A stretch of DNA of 64,000 nucleotides from Blautia sp. MSJ-9 (GCF_018919065.1 NZ_JAHLQG010000011.1:40352-104351), one strand, 5' to 3'. Positions 1-8,593 are shown, numbered from the stretch's first letter. Notes: generated by a model not told the origin, from the sequence alone. Numbers and translations are program-made.

Positions 1-260
1 CAGCGGTATAGTTCTTCCATTGCGATGGATGCGGACGGACCGCCGATTCCTGTTGAGGTTACGCTTACCTTTACGCCATCGAGTGTTCCTGTATATGTGA
101 CATATTCTCTGTTGTCTGCGATCAGTACCGGAGCATCGAAATACTGCGCGATTTTTGCACATCTTTTTGGATCTCCCGGCAGGATCACATAACGTCCTAC
201 TTCACCTTTTGCTACCTGAATATGATACTGTCTGCTTGCATCTTCTGAATAATTTTTCAT
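1..260 (-). CDS. udp: Uridine phosphorylase, N-terminal part (runs off the window)
   Basis: Only the first 86 codons are inside the window; the ATG is at 258-260. The translation begins [14 protein letters not shown] and carries the phosphorylase phosphate-binding motif LPGDPKR and the STGIGGPS loop, as in E. coli Udp. Known role of the family: phosphorolysis of uridine to uracil and ribose-1-phosphate in the cytosol. It lies downstream of a nucleoside ABC transporter on the same strand, separated by about 80 bases that hold a parS-like site, so uptake and breakdown of nucleosides are probably co-expressed. Another nucleoside phosphorylase of the same superfamily is less likely because the N-terminus matches Udp well. 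Confidence 0.88.
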   Translation of the reverse strand, partial: MKNYSEDASRQYHIQVAKGEVGRYVILPGDPKRCAKIAQYFDAPVLIADNREYVTYTGTLDGVKVSVTSTGIGGPSASIAMEELYR

Positions 261-283
261 GATCTTTCCATCCTTTACCTGAA

Positions 284-299
284 TTTTTCACGTGAAACA
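284..299. promoter_or_regulatory. parS-like site (one mismatch)
   Basis: TTTTTCACGTGAAACA differs at one position from the perfect 16-bp parS palindrome TGTTTCACGTGAAACA found three more times in this window. It lies between the nucleoside permease gene and udp. Binding by the ParB encoded at 15187-16164 is inferred. Confidence 0.75.
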
Positions 300-338
300 T
301 TTTCACATCTTATGTTATTGTTTTATACGTTTCTGGCC

Positions 339-1280
339 TTATCTCTGTCCCTTATCGTACGGAATACCCTCTGCTTTCGGTGCTCTGGAGTTCTTGGATA
401 CGAATACAAGAACGATCAGAGAAATAATATACGGGAACATGTTATATAAGGTACTTGGAAGCTTTAATGCTACCAGTACGTCAAATCCTGTATAAACATT
501 GGAAAGTGCACGGAACAGACCAAACAAAAGTGCTGCAAGTCCAATATTTACCGGTTTCCACTGACCGAAGATCATAACTGCAAGTGCAAGGAATCCGAAT
601 CCGGCAACGCCGTTCTCAAATTTCCATTCACTGACACCGGCTGTAATATAAACCAGTCCGCCAAGTCCGCCCAATGCTCCGGAAATCAGAACACCTGCAT
701 AACGCATTTTGTAAACGTTGATTCCCACGGAGTCTGCTGCCTGCGGATGCTCTCCACATGCCATAAGACGGAGACCAAACTTAGTCTTATATAATATGAT
801 ATATGATGCAATAAGAATCAGCAATGCCAAAAGCATAAACCAACTGAACTCAAATTTTCCGATGTTTACGAGGAACGCTTTCTTTGCTTCTTTGTAAGCA
901 ACTGTAGAGGAGACATTATCAATACTTTCGGACATATTGATGGCTCTTACGATTACTACTGCTGCTGCAGGTCCCAGCAGATTCAGTGCTGTTCCTACAA
1001 GTGTCTGGTCTGCGTTAAAATGAATTGCCGCAACACCAAGGAAAAGGGAAAATACCATTCCCACGATCACACTGCCAAGAATTACAAACAGGATCACCAG
1101 AGGCGCTGCCATTGTTGACGGAAGATACTTCATCATCAGAGCTCCTCCGAGTGCTCCCATAACCATGATTCCCTCAAGACCGATATTTACTACACCACTG
1201 TGTTCGGAGAAACATCCGCCAAGTGCTACAAGGATCAGAACAGATGCAAATATTAATGTATATTGGAGTAATAAAACCAT
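339..1280 (-). CDS. Nucleoside ABC transporter permease (NupQ-like)
   Basis: A 313-residue, very hydrophobic protein of the BPD_transp_2 permease family with about eight predicted membrane segments. The conserved stretch EHSGVVNIGLEGIM near residues 26-39 is typical of permeases that partner BMP-type lipoproteins (B. subtilis NupQ/YufQ, guanosine uptake). Its start codon shares one base with the stop of the upstream permease, so the two are translationally coupled. It completes the set lipoprotein, ATPase, permease, permease. Nucleoside specificity follows from family and from the adjacent uridine phosphorylase; the exact substrate cannot be read from sequence. Confidence 0.88.
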   Translation of the reverse strand: MVLLLQYTLIFASVLILVALGGCFSEHSGVVNIGLEGIMVMGALGGALMMKYLPSTMAAPLVILFVILGSVIVGMVFSLFLGVAAIHFNADQTLVGTALNLLGPAAAVVIVRAINMSESIDNVSSTVAYKEAKKAFLVNIGKFEFSWFMLLALLILIASYIILYKTKFGLRLMACGEHPQAADSVGINVYKMRYAGVLISGALGGLGGLVYITAGVSEWKFENGVAGFGFLALAVMIFGQWKPVNIGLAALLFGLFRALSNVYTGFDVLVALKLPSTLYNMFPYIISLIVLVFVSKNSRAPKAEGIPYDKGQR

Positions 1281-2419
1281 TATTTTTCTCCTCCTTTCAC
1301 CTGTTTTGCGGCGTTTTTCTCATCTCTTTTGTCCAGATAACGGTTAAGCCAGAGTTTGAAGAAGAATACAAATCCGCAAAGGTAAATGATAAATGCTGAG
1401 ATCAGATCAGAGATCTGTGTACAGTACATTGTTTTGTCTACATAGCTTCCACCACTTGTAATGTGCTGGATAAAATAAGAGGAAAAGATCGTGCCGATCG
1501 GATTCAGACCTCCAAGGAATGCTGCTGCGATTCCGTTGAATCCCATTCCCGGAACAGTTGTCTGCTGGACCATCCAGGTTTCAATGCCACTTAAATAGAA
1601 AACAGCAGCTCCGAGTCCGGAAAGGCCTCCGGCGATCATCATTGTTACAATGGTGTTTCTCTTCTCTTTCATACCGCAATATTTTGCGGCATTCTTGTTC
1701 ATACCGGTTGCTTTTAATTCGAAACCAAATTTGGTTTTCTCAAGGACACCCCATACAACCACTGCCATGATCACTGCAAGCGGTAATCCGATAGTCACAA
1801 ACTTATTTCCTGAGAAAATCTGATCAAGTCCTGCATTTGGCATAAGTGCGCTTTTATTTCCGCTTGAAAGATCGATGGTATATGGTGTGGACTCTGCTTT
1901 TACCTGTGAAAGGAGCATGTTTACTCCATACAGGGAGATCCAGTTGAGCATGATACAGGAAATAACTTCGTTTACGTTGAAATACGCTTTCAGGAATCCG
2001 GAAAGTCCGCCCACCAATGCTGCCAGTACAACTGCTGCGATCAGACATACATACCACGGCATTCCGAATTTCAGTGCAAAGTACAGGGCTGCTCCTGCTC
2101 CGATCACATACTGTCCGGCTGCCCCGATGTTAAAGAGGCCTACTTTGTATGCAAATAAAACGGATAAGGAACATAATAAAAGTGCTGACGCTTTTACCAG
2201 TGTTGTTCCGCAATATTTCATAACTGCCACTGAGCTCGGATAATACAGATAGTTCTTTAAGATCGATACAATAGCCCCTGATGCACCTTTTGGATTAATG
2301 ATCAGAAGTACCACATATCCGATCAGAAGTCCCACAACAATGCAGAGCAGAGACGCAAGGATGGTCTGGACTGCATTATTTCTGAGAATGCTTTCTTTTT
2401 TCTTTGTTTCTTTATTCAT
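1280..2419 (-). CDS. Nucleoside ABC transporter permease (NupP-like)
   Basis: A 379-residue multi-spanning membrane protein, second permease of the BMP-dependent nucleoside importer. It has a charged cytoplasmic N-terminus (MNKETKKKES), then alternating hydrophobic helices, and the family motif LFNIGAAGQYVIGA around residues 92-105. The gene overlaps the end of the ATPase gene by 8 bases and its stop overlaps the next permease start by one base, a tightly coupled operon. NupP/YufP of Bacillus is the closest characterised type. Substrate specificity is inferred from family and context. Confidence 0.88.
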   Translation of the reverse strand: MNKETKKKESILRNNAVQTILASLLCIVVGLLIGYVVLLIINPKGASGAIVSILKNYLYYPSSVAVMKYCGTTLVKASALLLCSLSVLFAYKVGLFNIGAAGQYVIGAGAALYFALKFGMPWYVCLIAAVVLAALVGGLSGFLKAYFNVNEVISCIMLNWISLYGVNMLLSQVKAESTPYTIDLSSGNKSALMPNAGLDQIFSGNKFVTIGLPLAVIMAVVVWGVLEKTKFGFELKATGMNKNAAKYCGMKEKRNTIVTMMIAGGLSGLGAAVFYLSGIETWMVQQTTVPGMGFNGIAAAFLGGLNPIGTIFSSYFIQHITSGGSYVDKTMYCTQISDLISAFIIYLCGFVFFFKLWLNRYLDKRDEKNAAKQVKGGEK

Positions 2420-3953
2420 TGCCCTTTGTCTCCTTTCTCTTTGAACCGGCCATGTAAAGTCCCAGTTCTTCTACAGTTACTTTCTTCGGATCAAATTCTC
2501 CTACGATTTCACCTTCATACATTACAAGGATTCTGTCTGATACATTCATTACTTCATCCAGCTCCAGACTTACGAGAAGAACACCTTTTCCGGCATCTCT
2601 GGCCTGTACAAGCTGCTTATGTACGTTCTCGATCGCACCTACGTCCAGACCCCGGGTCGGCTGTACTGCAATCAGAAGTTCAGGATCTTTGTCGATCTCG
2701 CGTGCAATGATTGCTTTCTGCTGGTTTCCTCCTGACATGGATCTTGTCTTTGTGATCGGCCCCTGTCCGGAACGGATGTCATATTCTTCAATCAGTCTTT
2801 TTGCATATTTTCTGATCTCTTTTCGTTTCAGGAATCCGAATTTATTGGTAAACTGTGGTTCGAAATATCTCTGGAGAACAATGTTATTTTCCAGTGAATA
2901 GTCAAGTACCAGACCGTGTTTATGACGGTCTTCCGGAATATGGCTCAGTCCTGATGTCAATCGTTTACGGATTGACATCTCTGTGATATCCTGACCGTTC
3001 ATAACGATTTTTCCACCTGTTAATGGTTCCAGACCGGAAAGTCCATAGACAAACTCTGTCTGACCGTTTCCGTCAATTCCTGCCATACATACGATCTCGC
3101 CTCTGTGTACCTGCATGGAAACGTTGTTTACTGCGTTATTTTTGTGACGTTTGGATGCAACAGACATATTCTGGATATCAAGAACTACCTCGCCTGGTTT
3201 TGCAGGCTCTTTGTCTACTATAAAATTGACATCTCGTCCTACCATCATGGCGGAAAGTTTTTCCGGTGTAGTGTCTTTAATGTCTACAGTTCCGATGTAT
3301 TTGCCTTTTCTGAGAACGCTGCATCTGTCTGCTACCTGCATGATCTCTGCAAGTTTGTGAGTGATAAACAGGATGCTCTTGCCCTCTGCTGCAAGGTTCT
3401 GCATGATCTGCATTAGTTCCTGGATTTCCTGAGGAGTAAGAACTGCAGTCGGTTCGTCGAAGATCAGGATTTCGTTGTCACGATAGAGCATTTTCAGGAT
3501 TTCTGTTCTCTGCTGCATGCCTACCGTTGTGTCTTCGATAATGGCATCCGGATCTACGGCAAGTCCGTATTTCTCAGACAGCTCTACGACTTTCTTTCTG
3601 GCGCTGTCTTTCTGGAGGAAGCCGCCTTTTGTTGTCTCTACACCGAGGATGATGTTGTCAAGGATACTGAAGCATTCTACCAGTTTGAAATGCTGATGTA
3701 CCATTCCGATTCCGAGATCGTTGGCATCGTTTGGGTTGTTGATCTCTACTTTTTTGCCGTCTTTGTGGATCTCGCCCTCTTCCGGCTGGTATAAACCGAA
3801 GAGAACGCTCATCAGTGTGGATTTTCCGGCTCCGTTTTCTCCCAGAAGCGCGTGGATCTCACCTTTTTTCAACTGAAGTGTTATATTGTCATTTGCTATG
3901 ATTCCCGGGAATCGTTTGGTGATCCCGAGCATTTCAATTGCATATTCACTCAT
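2412..3953 (-). CDS. Nucleoside ABC transporter ATP-binding protein, two ABC domains (NupO-like)
   Basis: A 513-residue protein with two fused nucleotide-binding domains, as in the sugar/nucleoside CUT2-type ATPases. The first Walker A is LLGENGAGKST near residues 36-46, with Walker B ILIFDEPTAVLTP. The second domain has the degenerate P-loop AGIDGNGQTE and signature MSGGNQQK. It powers import through the two permeases encoded directly downstream, and its gene overlaps the first of them by 8 bases. A 302-base gap with two strong hairpins separates it from the lipoprotein gene upstream, so the binding protein may be expressed above the level of the membrane subunits. Confidence 0.92.
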   Translation of the reverse strand: MSEYAIEMLGITKRFPGIIANDNITLQLKKGEIHALLGENGAGKSTLMSVLFGLYQPEEGEIHKDGKKVEINNPNDANDLGIGMVHQHFKLVECFSILDNIILGVETTKGGFLQKDSARKKVVELSEKYGLAVDPDAIIEDTTVGMQQRTEILKMLYRDNEILIFDEPTAVLTPQEIQELMQIMQNLAAEGKSILFITHKLAEIMQVADRCSVLRKGKYIGTVDIKDTTPEKLSAMMVGRDVNFIVDKEPAKPGEVVLDIQNMSVASKRHKNNAVNNVSMQVHRGEIVCMAGIDGNGQTEFVYGLSGLEPLTGGKIVMNGQDITEMSIRKRLTSGLSHIPEDRHKHGLVLDYSLENNIVLQRYFEPQFTNKFGFLKRKEIRKYAKRLIEEYDIRSGQGPITKTRSMSGGNQQKAIIAREIDKDPELLIAVQPTRGLDVGAIENVHKQLVQARDAGKGVLLVSLELDEVMNVSDRILVMYEGEIVGEFDPKKVTVEELGLYMAGSKRKETKGNE

Positions 3954-4092
3954 TTTTCTTTCTCCTTTTTTCTCATGCAGAGTTTTGTTATCGTGTTATT
4001 GGATTCCAGATAAACTATTATTTCTGTATTGAATCAGACCAGACTACAAAAGAATTGATTTTATATACCTGATCCTGTCAATCACGCTTCCA

Positions 4093-4162
4093 TTTTTGCT
4101 GTTATTCTGTAGCATTTCCAATGCATCTATTTGCCGGAAATATTGCAGAATAACAGCAAAAA
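4093..4162 (-). other. Long intercistronic hairpin between binding-protein and ATPase genes
   Basis: TTTTTGCTGTTATTCTG at 4093-4109 is a perfect 17-base complement of 4146-4162, and an inner ATTTCC/GGAAAT extends the stem. On the - strand no T-run follows it, so it looks more like an mRNA-stabilising or processing hairpin at the 5' end of the ATPase-permease message than a terminator. Confidence 0.7.
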
Positions 4163-4187
4163 ATACTGATTTTGGCGTTAAAGAAAA

Positions 4188-4218
4188 GGGAGTACTGAAC
4201 ATCTGCATGTTCACTCCC
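4188..4218 (-). terminator. Terminator after the BMP lipoprotein gene (possibly leaky)
   Basis: Read on the - strand, GGGAGT and GAACAT pair with ATGTTC and ACTCCC around a 3-base bulge, followed by TTTTCTTT. It lies about 40 bases after the lipoprotein stop and before the ATPase gene. Partial read-through would give more binding protein than transporter. Confidence 0.75.
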
Positions 4219-4255
4219 CTCTCTCAGGCCATTCTCTGTCTGCACGAAGTCTTAA

Positions 4256-5494
4256 TTATTTAATGCTGCCGTAGTCTTCTACTTTAATCTCAGTTTCCGG
4301 TAATGCTGTGATATCACCGCTTATTGTAAGTTCTCCGTCATACATTCTCTTTACAAGGTCTTTGTAATCATCTTCTGTGAAATCATCAGACCACTGTGTG
4401 GTTTCTACAGGGAGCTGAACGAAATTGTCTTCAGGATTCTCTGATACAAGACCCAGGTTATCGATCTTTCCTGCGTAATCTTTCCAGTTGTCTGCTTTGA
4501 TCGCATCGAGAACGTCATTAATTGTCGGAGCAAGACCTTTCATTGCAGATGTGATAGTTAAGTCTTCGCCGATGATTCCGGACTGATCGGAGTCAACACC
4601 GATTACTTTGCCGCCTGTCTTGGTAGCTGCTTCTGCTGCTGATGTATAGATACCGCCGCCGCATGCAAATACAGCTTCTACACCTTTACTTCCATACCAT
4701 GTATCCATGTATGCTGTGATGTCTGCATCGCCATAGAACTGTCCGCCACATACGTACTCAACTGCTACGTCATCTACGATATCAAGTTCTTTTGCAGCTT
4801 CGTCTGCACCCTGAACGTATCCATATCCAAAACGTGTAACTGCCGGTACGGACATTCCGCCAAGGAATCCAAGGTGATGATATCCAAGTTTTACAGCTGC
4901 ATATCCTGCCATATATCCGGAAAGTTCTTCCTGATAAGTACAGCAGTAAACATTGTCCGTATTATAGTACTCTGTCACATCATATTCATCAGGATTGTAG
5001 CTGTATCCTTCACCCACACCTTTTTCGCAGATATCGCCGGCACTTACATCAAGTGCTATGAACTTGATGTCCGGATACATTTCAGACTGTTCTACTACTG
5101 CAGATGCAAACATGTATCCAGGAAGTACGATTACGTTTGCTCCGTCTGCTGCTGCCTGGTCCACACTTGCGCTTCTTGCTTCATCAGAGTCGCTTTCCGG
5201 TTTGTAGTAGTTGAATTCTACATTGTTTTCGGATCCCCATGCTTTACATGTTTCATAGGTTGTCTGGTTGAAACTCTGGTCTGTGATATCACCGGAGTCT
5301 GTAACCATCGCTACTTTCATATCAGATGCGTCGCTTGTCTCTTCTTCGCCGCTCTTGTCCGTATCATTGTCTGCTTTTTCTTCTGATTTGCTTTCTGTGT
5401 TTGTTTCTGTCTTGCTGTCAGAACTACCTCCACATGCTGTAAGTGAAAATACCATTAAACCTGCAAGTACCGCTGCTGCCACTCTTTTTTTCAT
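4256..5494 (-). CDS. BMP-family nucleoside-binding lipoprotein
   Basis: A 412-residue substrate-binding lipoprotein. It starts MKKRVAAAVLAG with lipobox LTAC (Cys21), then a Ser/Glu/Asp/Lys-rich linker to about residue 55. The BMP domain starts with MKVAMVTDSGDITDQSFNQ, matching the VTDxGxxxDxSFNQ motif of the PnrA/BmpA family. It delivers nucleosides to the two permeases and ATPase encoded downstream. RBS AAGGAG precedes the ATG. Two copies of a palindromic element lie upstream (5570-5690), suggesting control by a repressor. Identity as a BMP protein is clear; purine versus pyrimidine preference is not. Confidence 0.92.
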   Translation of the reverse strand: MKKRVAAAVLAGLMVFSLTACGGSSDSKTETNTESKSEEKADNDTDKSGEEETSDASDMKVAMVTDSGDITDQSFNQTTYETCKAWGSENNVEFNYYKPESDSDEARSASVDQAAADGANVIVLPGYMFASAVVEQSEMYPDIKFIALDVSAGDICEKGVGEGYSYNPDEYDVTEYYNTDNVYCCTYQEELSGYMAGYAAVKLGYHHLGFLGGMSVPAVTRFGYGYVQGADEAAKELDIVDDVAVEYVCGGQFYGDADITAYMDTWYGSKGVEAVFACGGGIYTSAAEAATKTGGKVIGVDSDQSGIIGEDLTITSAMKGLAPTINDVLDAIKADNWKDYAGKIDNLGLVSENPEDNFVQLPVETTQWSDDFTEDDYKDLVKRMYDGELTISGDITALPETEIKVEDYGSIK

Positions 5495-5569
5495 GATTTC
5501 TTTTTCTCCTTTTGCACAATTTTTGTCGTGTTTGATGCAATGATAATGACATATGTCCCAAACATAAAA

Positions 5570-5587
5570 CAGGACTCGAGTCCTTTT
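5570..5587. promoter_or_regulatory. Palindromic operator candidate, copy 1
   Basis: AGGACTCGAGTCCT (5571-5584) is a perfect 14-bp palindrome followed by TTTT, about 80 bases upstream of the lipoprotein ATG. A related copy lies about 105 bp away. Function as an operator is inferred from the symmetry, duplication and position. Confidence 0.5.
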
Positions 5588-5673
5588 CTGGTGATTTTTA
5601 CTTATTTTGTAAAAAATTTCCAGTTTCTTTTTGTTATTTTTGTTTATTATTTTATGCTTTTATTTCTCAAAAA

Positions 5674-5690
5674 CAGACTCAAGTCCTTTT
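5674..5690. promoter_or_regulatory. Operator candidate, copy 2
   Basis: CAGACTCAAGTCCTTTT repeats the copy at 5570-5587 with one deleted base and one substitution, and keeps partial dyad symmetry (GACTC/AAGTC). Two spaced sites would fit looping or cooperative repression of the nucleoside transporter. Confidence 0.4.
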
Positions 5691-5856
5691 TCGACCATAA
5701 AATCAGCAAATATGCACAAAGCAGGGAAATCAACCATATAGGACTTTTGCATTTCATTCCCCGGAAACAGAACTACATTTTTCATATGTTACACTGGCAA
5801 TATGATCGATAAATGAAAAGTTTATCTCGAAATCAAGATAGAAAAGAGGCGTTTAT

Positions 5857-6032
5857 ATGAAGAGAAAAAAATTATTTGCAACTATTTTAGCCGGTTTTCT
5901 TGCTGCAGGAATGGTGTAGATAATGAAAGTAATCTTCTGCTGGCATTCAGAGCTTATCTTGACGAAACGAATATAGGTCCGTCTTATTACGAGATCATCT
6001 ATGACAGAGCTATTGTTTTTCATAAAAAATAA
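5857..6032 (+). pseudogene. Remnant of a small secreted protein (frameshifted)
   Basis: ATG at 5857 opens MKRKKLFATILAGFLAAGMV, a good signal peptide, then stops at 5917-5919. In another frame, from 5919 to the TAA at 6030-6032, there is an open 37-codon tail (DNESNLLLAFRAYLDET...). It is followed at once by a strong terminator (6043-6076). Signal peptide plus tail plus terminator suggests a small secreted-protein gene that suffered an internal deletion and frameshift. I do not recognise the family. It is also possible that only a 20-residue peptide is made. The rest of 5691-5856 shows nothing clear. Confidence 0.4.
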
Positions 6033-6042
6033 GGTCTAAAAA

Positions 6043-6076
6043 AGCGAGAGCATCCTGCATATTGGATGCTCTCGCT
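6043..6076. terminator. Bidirectional terminator
   Basis: AGCGAGAGCATCC pairs perfectly with GGATGCTCTCGCT around an 8-base loop, with A-rich sequence on the left and GTTTTAG on the right. It can serve the remnant gene on the + strand and the histidine kinase gene on the - strand. Confidence 0.85.
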
Positions 6077-6118
6077 CGTTTTAGTCTGGTACATTCTATT
6101 TTTAATTACAAAACCATT

Positions 6119-7405
6119 TTATAACGGCAACATAAAGCTGGCTTCAAACCGACTTCCATCTGCCTGGAACCGACTTGTTCCTCCATATTTCTCACAAATC
6201 TGCTTCATGTAACGGATACCAATCCCCTCTTCATCCTTCCGTTTCTTCGACAGTATTTTTCCTTCTTTCTGCAGTAAAACTCCGTCAAATGAATTATCTA
6301 TTGTCAACAGCAATAATTTATTTTCTCTCTGTGCTGCTATTGAAATATATCGTTTTCCATCATATTTTTCACAGGCAGTTACTGCATTATCCAGCGCATT
6401 ACCAAGGATACAGCACAAATCTGCATCAGCTATCGGTAATCCATTTAATTTACAGCATACTGTAAAAGAAATCCGTCTTTCCTTTGCCACACATGCGTAA
6501 TGATACAATACGCCGTCAGCTGCCACATTTCCCGTGTAAGGAATCTCTGTAATATCCGCAAGATTAAGTTCCAGGCTGTCACAGTATTCTTTTAATTCTG
6601 CGCTGTTTCCGGTTTCCTGGAATCTTTTTATCACAGCAAGCTGGTGTTTAAAATTATGGCGTACTTCCCGTTCTGTCTCCACTGCTGTTGTCAGTGCCTG
6701 ATAATATTTTTTCTGCATCTCGATCTGCTGGTTCATCTGATTCTTTTCCTGGATCCGCCGATAATCCATCGCAATATTATGGCAGATAAAAAGAGCAGCG
6801 ATCCCTATCAGAATTCTGCTTATCACCTGCAGAAAAGTCGCCGTATATTCCTCCGGTCCATGAGACAAAATACCGCTCAAGAACAGTGCAATCGGAATAA
6901 ACCATACTGTATTCCAATAATTCTCACTTTCAATCCCCAGAAAAGGTTTTACAGTATGTATCATAAGCTTCCTGAAACACGGATAAAGTGCTGCATACAT
7001 CAGAATTCCAAGTATGTTCTCAATGATCAGTCCCTGTTCTATCGTCTGATATCCAATCCTTCCGGTAATATATGCCGCAATTGCCAGAACAATCCATACA
7101 ATTACTGCTGTAAGCCCGAACGTAAATAGATGTTCTTTCAGATGCCCCCGGATAACTACAATATTAACTACTCCCATGAGCACACAGAACAGTAACAAAT
7201 TGATCTTGTAGAAGCTTATTGATATGTAGTTTCTCTGAGCCATCCACAGACATAACATAAAATCTGCCAGAAGTCCCACTCCATAAACTGACCATATCCA
7301 ATTTCTCTGCCATTTTGACACAAGTTCTTTAAATGGAATACATCGTAAAACAAGACTCGGTATATGAGCCAATATACATAACAAGCTCACCATAATATTT
7401 GTCAT
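6119..7405 (-). CDS. Sensor histidine kinase, GHKL/AgrC type
   Basis: A 428-residue membrane kinase. About six hydrophobic segments fill residues 1-215. A coiled-coil linker (RRIQEKNQMNQQIEMQKKY) leads to the phosphorylation region EREVRHNFKHQLAVIKRF near residue 250, then a GHKL ATPase with N-box LGNALDNAVTACE and G-box EEGIGIRYMKQICEKYGG near the C-terminus. This is the layout of AgrC-type kinases that usually sense peptides or membrane signals. It lies 6 bases after the LytTR regulator gene and surely phosphorylates it. No agrB/agrD-like gene is next to it, so the signal is unknown. Confidence 0.88.
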   Translation of the reverse strand: MTNIMVSLLCILAHIPSLVLRCIPFKELVSKWQRNWIWSVYGVGLLADFMLCLWMAQRNYISISFYKINLLLFCVLMGVVNIVVIRGHLKEHLFTFGLTAVIVWIVLAIAAYITGRIGYQTIEQGLIIENILGILMYAALYPCFRKLMIHTVKPFLGIESENYWNTVWFIPIALFLSGILSHGPEEYTATFLQVISRILIGIAALFICHNIAMDYRRIQEKNQMNQQIEMQKKYYQALTTAVETEREVRHNFKHQLAVIKRFQETGNSAELKEYCDSLELNLADITEIPYTGNVAADGVLYHYACVAKERRISFTVCCKLNGLPIADADLCCILGNALDNAVTACEKYDGKRYISIAAQRENKLLLLTIDNSFDGVLLQKEGKILSKKRKDEEGIGIRYMKQICEKYGGTSRFQADGSRFEASFMLPL

Positions 7406-7411
7406 TTATTT

Positions 7412-8155
7412 TCACCTGCCCCTCATTCTCCGTCTCATCTGTGCCCATCTGAAATCAGCAAATACGCTTTTGATTTCTTCCCGCTTTCCACGGCTGATAG
7501 GAATTTCTGTCTGATCCGATAATTTCAGCACATTTGTCGGCATAGACGTAATTTCCCGCATAGAAACAAGTGCCCAGCGGATCGGCATACAGAATTCTCC
7601 CTGAGGAACGATCTGAGACATCTCAGAAAGAGACTGAGATGCCTCCAGAGTGCCGTATTTCATATGTATGATCGTTTTTTTGCCTTTTGCCTCTATATAC
7701 AAAATATCCGAAATATAGATGCTCTCCTCCATTCGTCCTACCTTTACTTCTATCGTTTTTATAGAATAAAAGCTGTCAAAAAACTTATCCAAAACACCAT
7801 ATACCTGTGTTTCTTCTATAGGCTTCACAATGTAATGAAGTGCCTCTATCGTAAATGCTTCCGCTGCAAAATCAATACTTGTACTTGCAAAAACAATCTG
7901 TACTTTATTATTATCCCGTATCAGTTTCTTCGCTGTCTCCATTCCATTTAGTTTGTCCATGAATATATCCATGAAAACAAGCTGATATCTCGTTGTATCT
8001 GATGCGAGAAAAGCTTCGCCGGATGGAAATTCATCTATTTCCACATAAAGATTATTTTTGTCCAGATAGTCTGAAAGAATCTTTATGAGTGCGTTCCTGT
8101 CTTCTTTTATGTCGTCACAGACCGCAACTCTTATAACTTCCTGCACTTTCTTCAC
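7412..8155 (-). CDS. Response regulator, LytTR (AgrA-like) family
   Basis: A 247-residue two-domain regulator. The receiver domain (about 8-125) has the acidic pair in VCDDIKED, phosphoacceptor in VFMDIFMDKLNG and the conserved lysine in YIVKPI. The C-terminal LytTR DNA-binding domain (about 140-240) begins with VGRMEESIYISDILYIEA. LytTR proteins bind paired direct repeats spaced about two helical turns just upstream of target promoters; such pairs occur at about 10880 and at 11988. It is transcribed with the kinase gene downstream and, 57 bases upstream, a degenerate receiver gene. Confidence 0.92.
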   Translation of the reverse strand: MKKVQEVIRVAVCDDIKEDRNALIKILSDYLDKNNLYVEIDEFPSGEAFLASDTTRYQLVFMDIFMDKLNGMETAKKLIRDNNKVQIVFASTSIDFAAEAFTIEALHYIVKPIEETQVYGVLDKFFDSFYSIKTIEVKVGRMEESIYISDILYIEAKGKKTIIHMKYGTLEASQSLSEMSQIVPQGEFCMPIRWALVSMREITSMPTNVLKLSDQTEIPISRGKREEIKSVFADFRWAQMRRRMRGR

Positions 8156-8212
8156 CTTCTCTTGTTATACTCTATTTGCTATAAATTTATTATATTTTAC
8201 CAATACTCAAAC

Positions 8213-8545
8213 TTAAAATCCACATTTTTTGAGAGCTTTCTCGACTTTATCCACACTTATCGGCATAGTTGTAAAGTATTCCACATTCAGTCTGAATGCC
8301 TGTGGTGCAAAATCACGGTCACTGGAAAACCATGCAATCGGAAGTTCTGGATAAATTCGTCTGATTGCAATAACGCCTTCCATCCCGGCAGCATTATCCA
8401 TAAGAACAAAAACTGCAGATGGCTCATCGTCCATTAATGCCGGGATCAACACCTCCTGTGTCGTCAGAATTTCTGTATCATACCCTGGTAAAAGCATCTG
8501 AAATAACTCACAAGTTGTTTTGTAACCATAAAGTATTATTTTCAT
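8213..8545 (-). CDS. Stand-alone degenerate receiver-domain protein
   Basis: The start was placed at 8545 because AAAGGGGA precedes that ATG by 5 bases; the open frame extends further upstream without an RBS. The 110-residue product (MKIILYGYKT...) has the size and pattern of a CheY-like receiver and keeps a candidate phospho-Asp (D50 in VLMDNAAGMEG). It lacks the N-terminal acidic pair and has Met where the invariant Lys of a KP motif should be (FTTMPIS). It reads as a pseudo-receiver, in one operon with the LytTR regulator and kinase. It may modulate that system without phosphotransfer; this is inference. Confidence 0.7.
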   Translation of the reverse strand: MKIILYGYKTTCELFQMLLPGYDTEILTTQEVLIPALMDDEPSAVFVLMDNAAGMEGVIAIRRIYPELPIAWFSSDRDFAPQAFRLNVEYFTTMPISVDKVEKALKKCGF

Positions 8546-8593
8546 TGTTTTCCCCTTTTCTCTTTTATATTCTCCGCACTGTTCTCTTATTTT

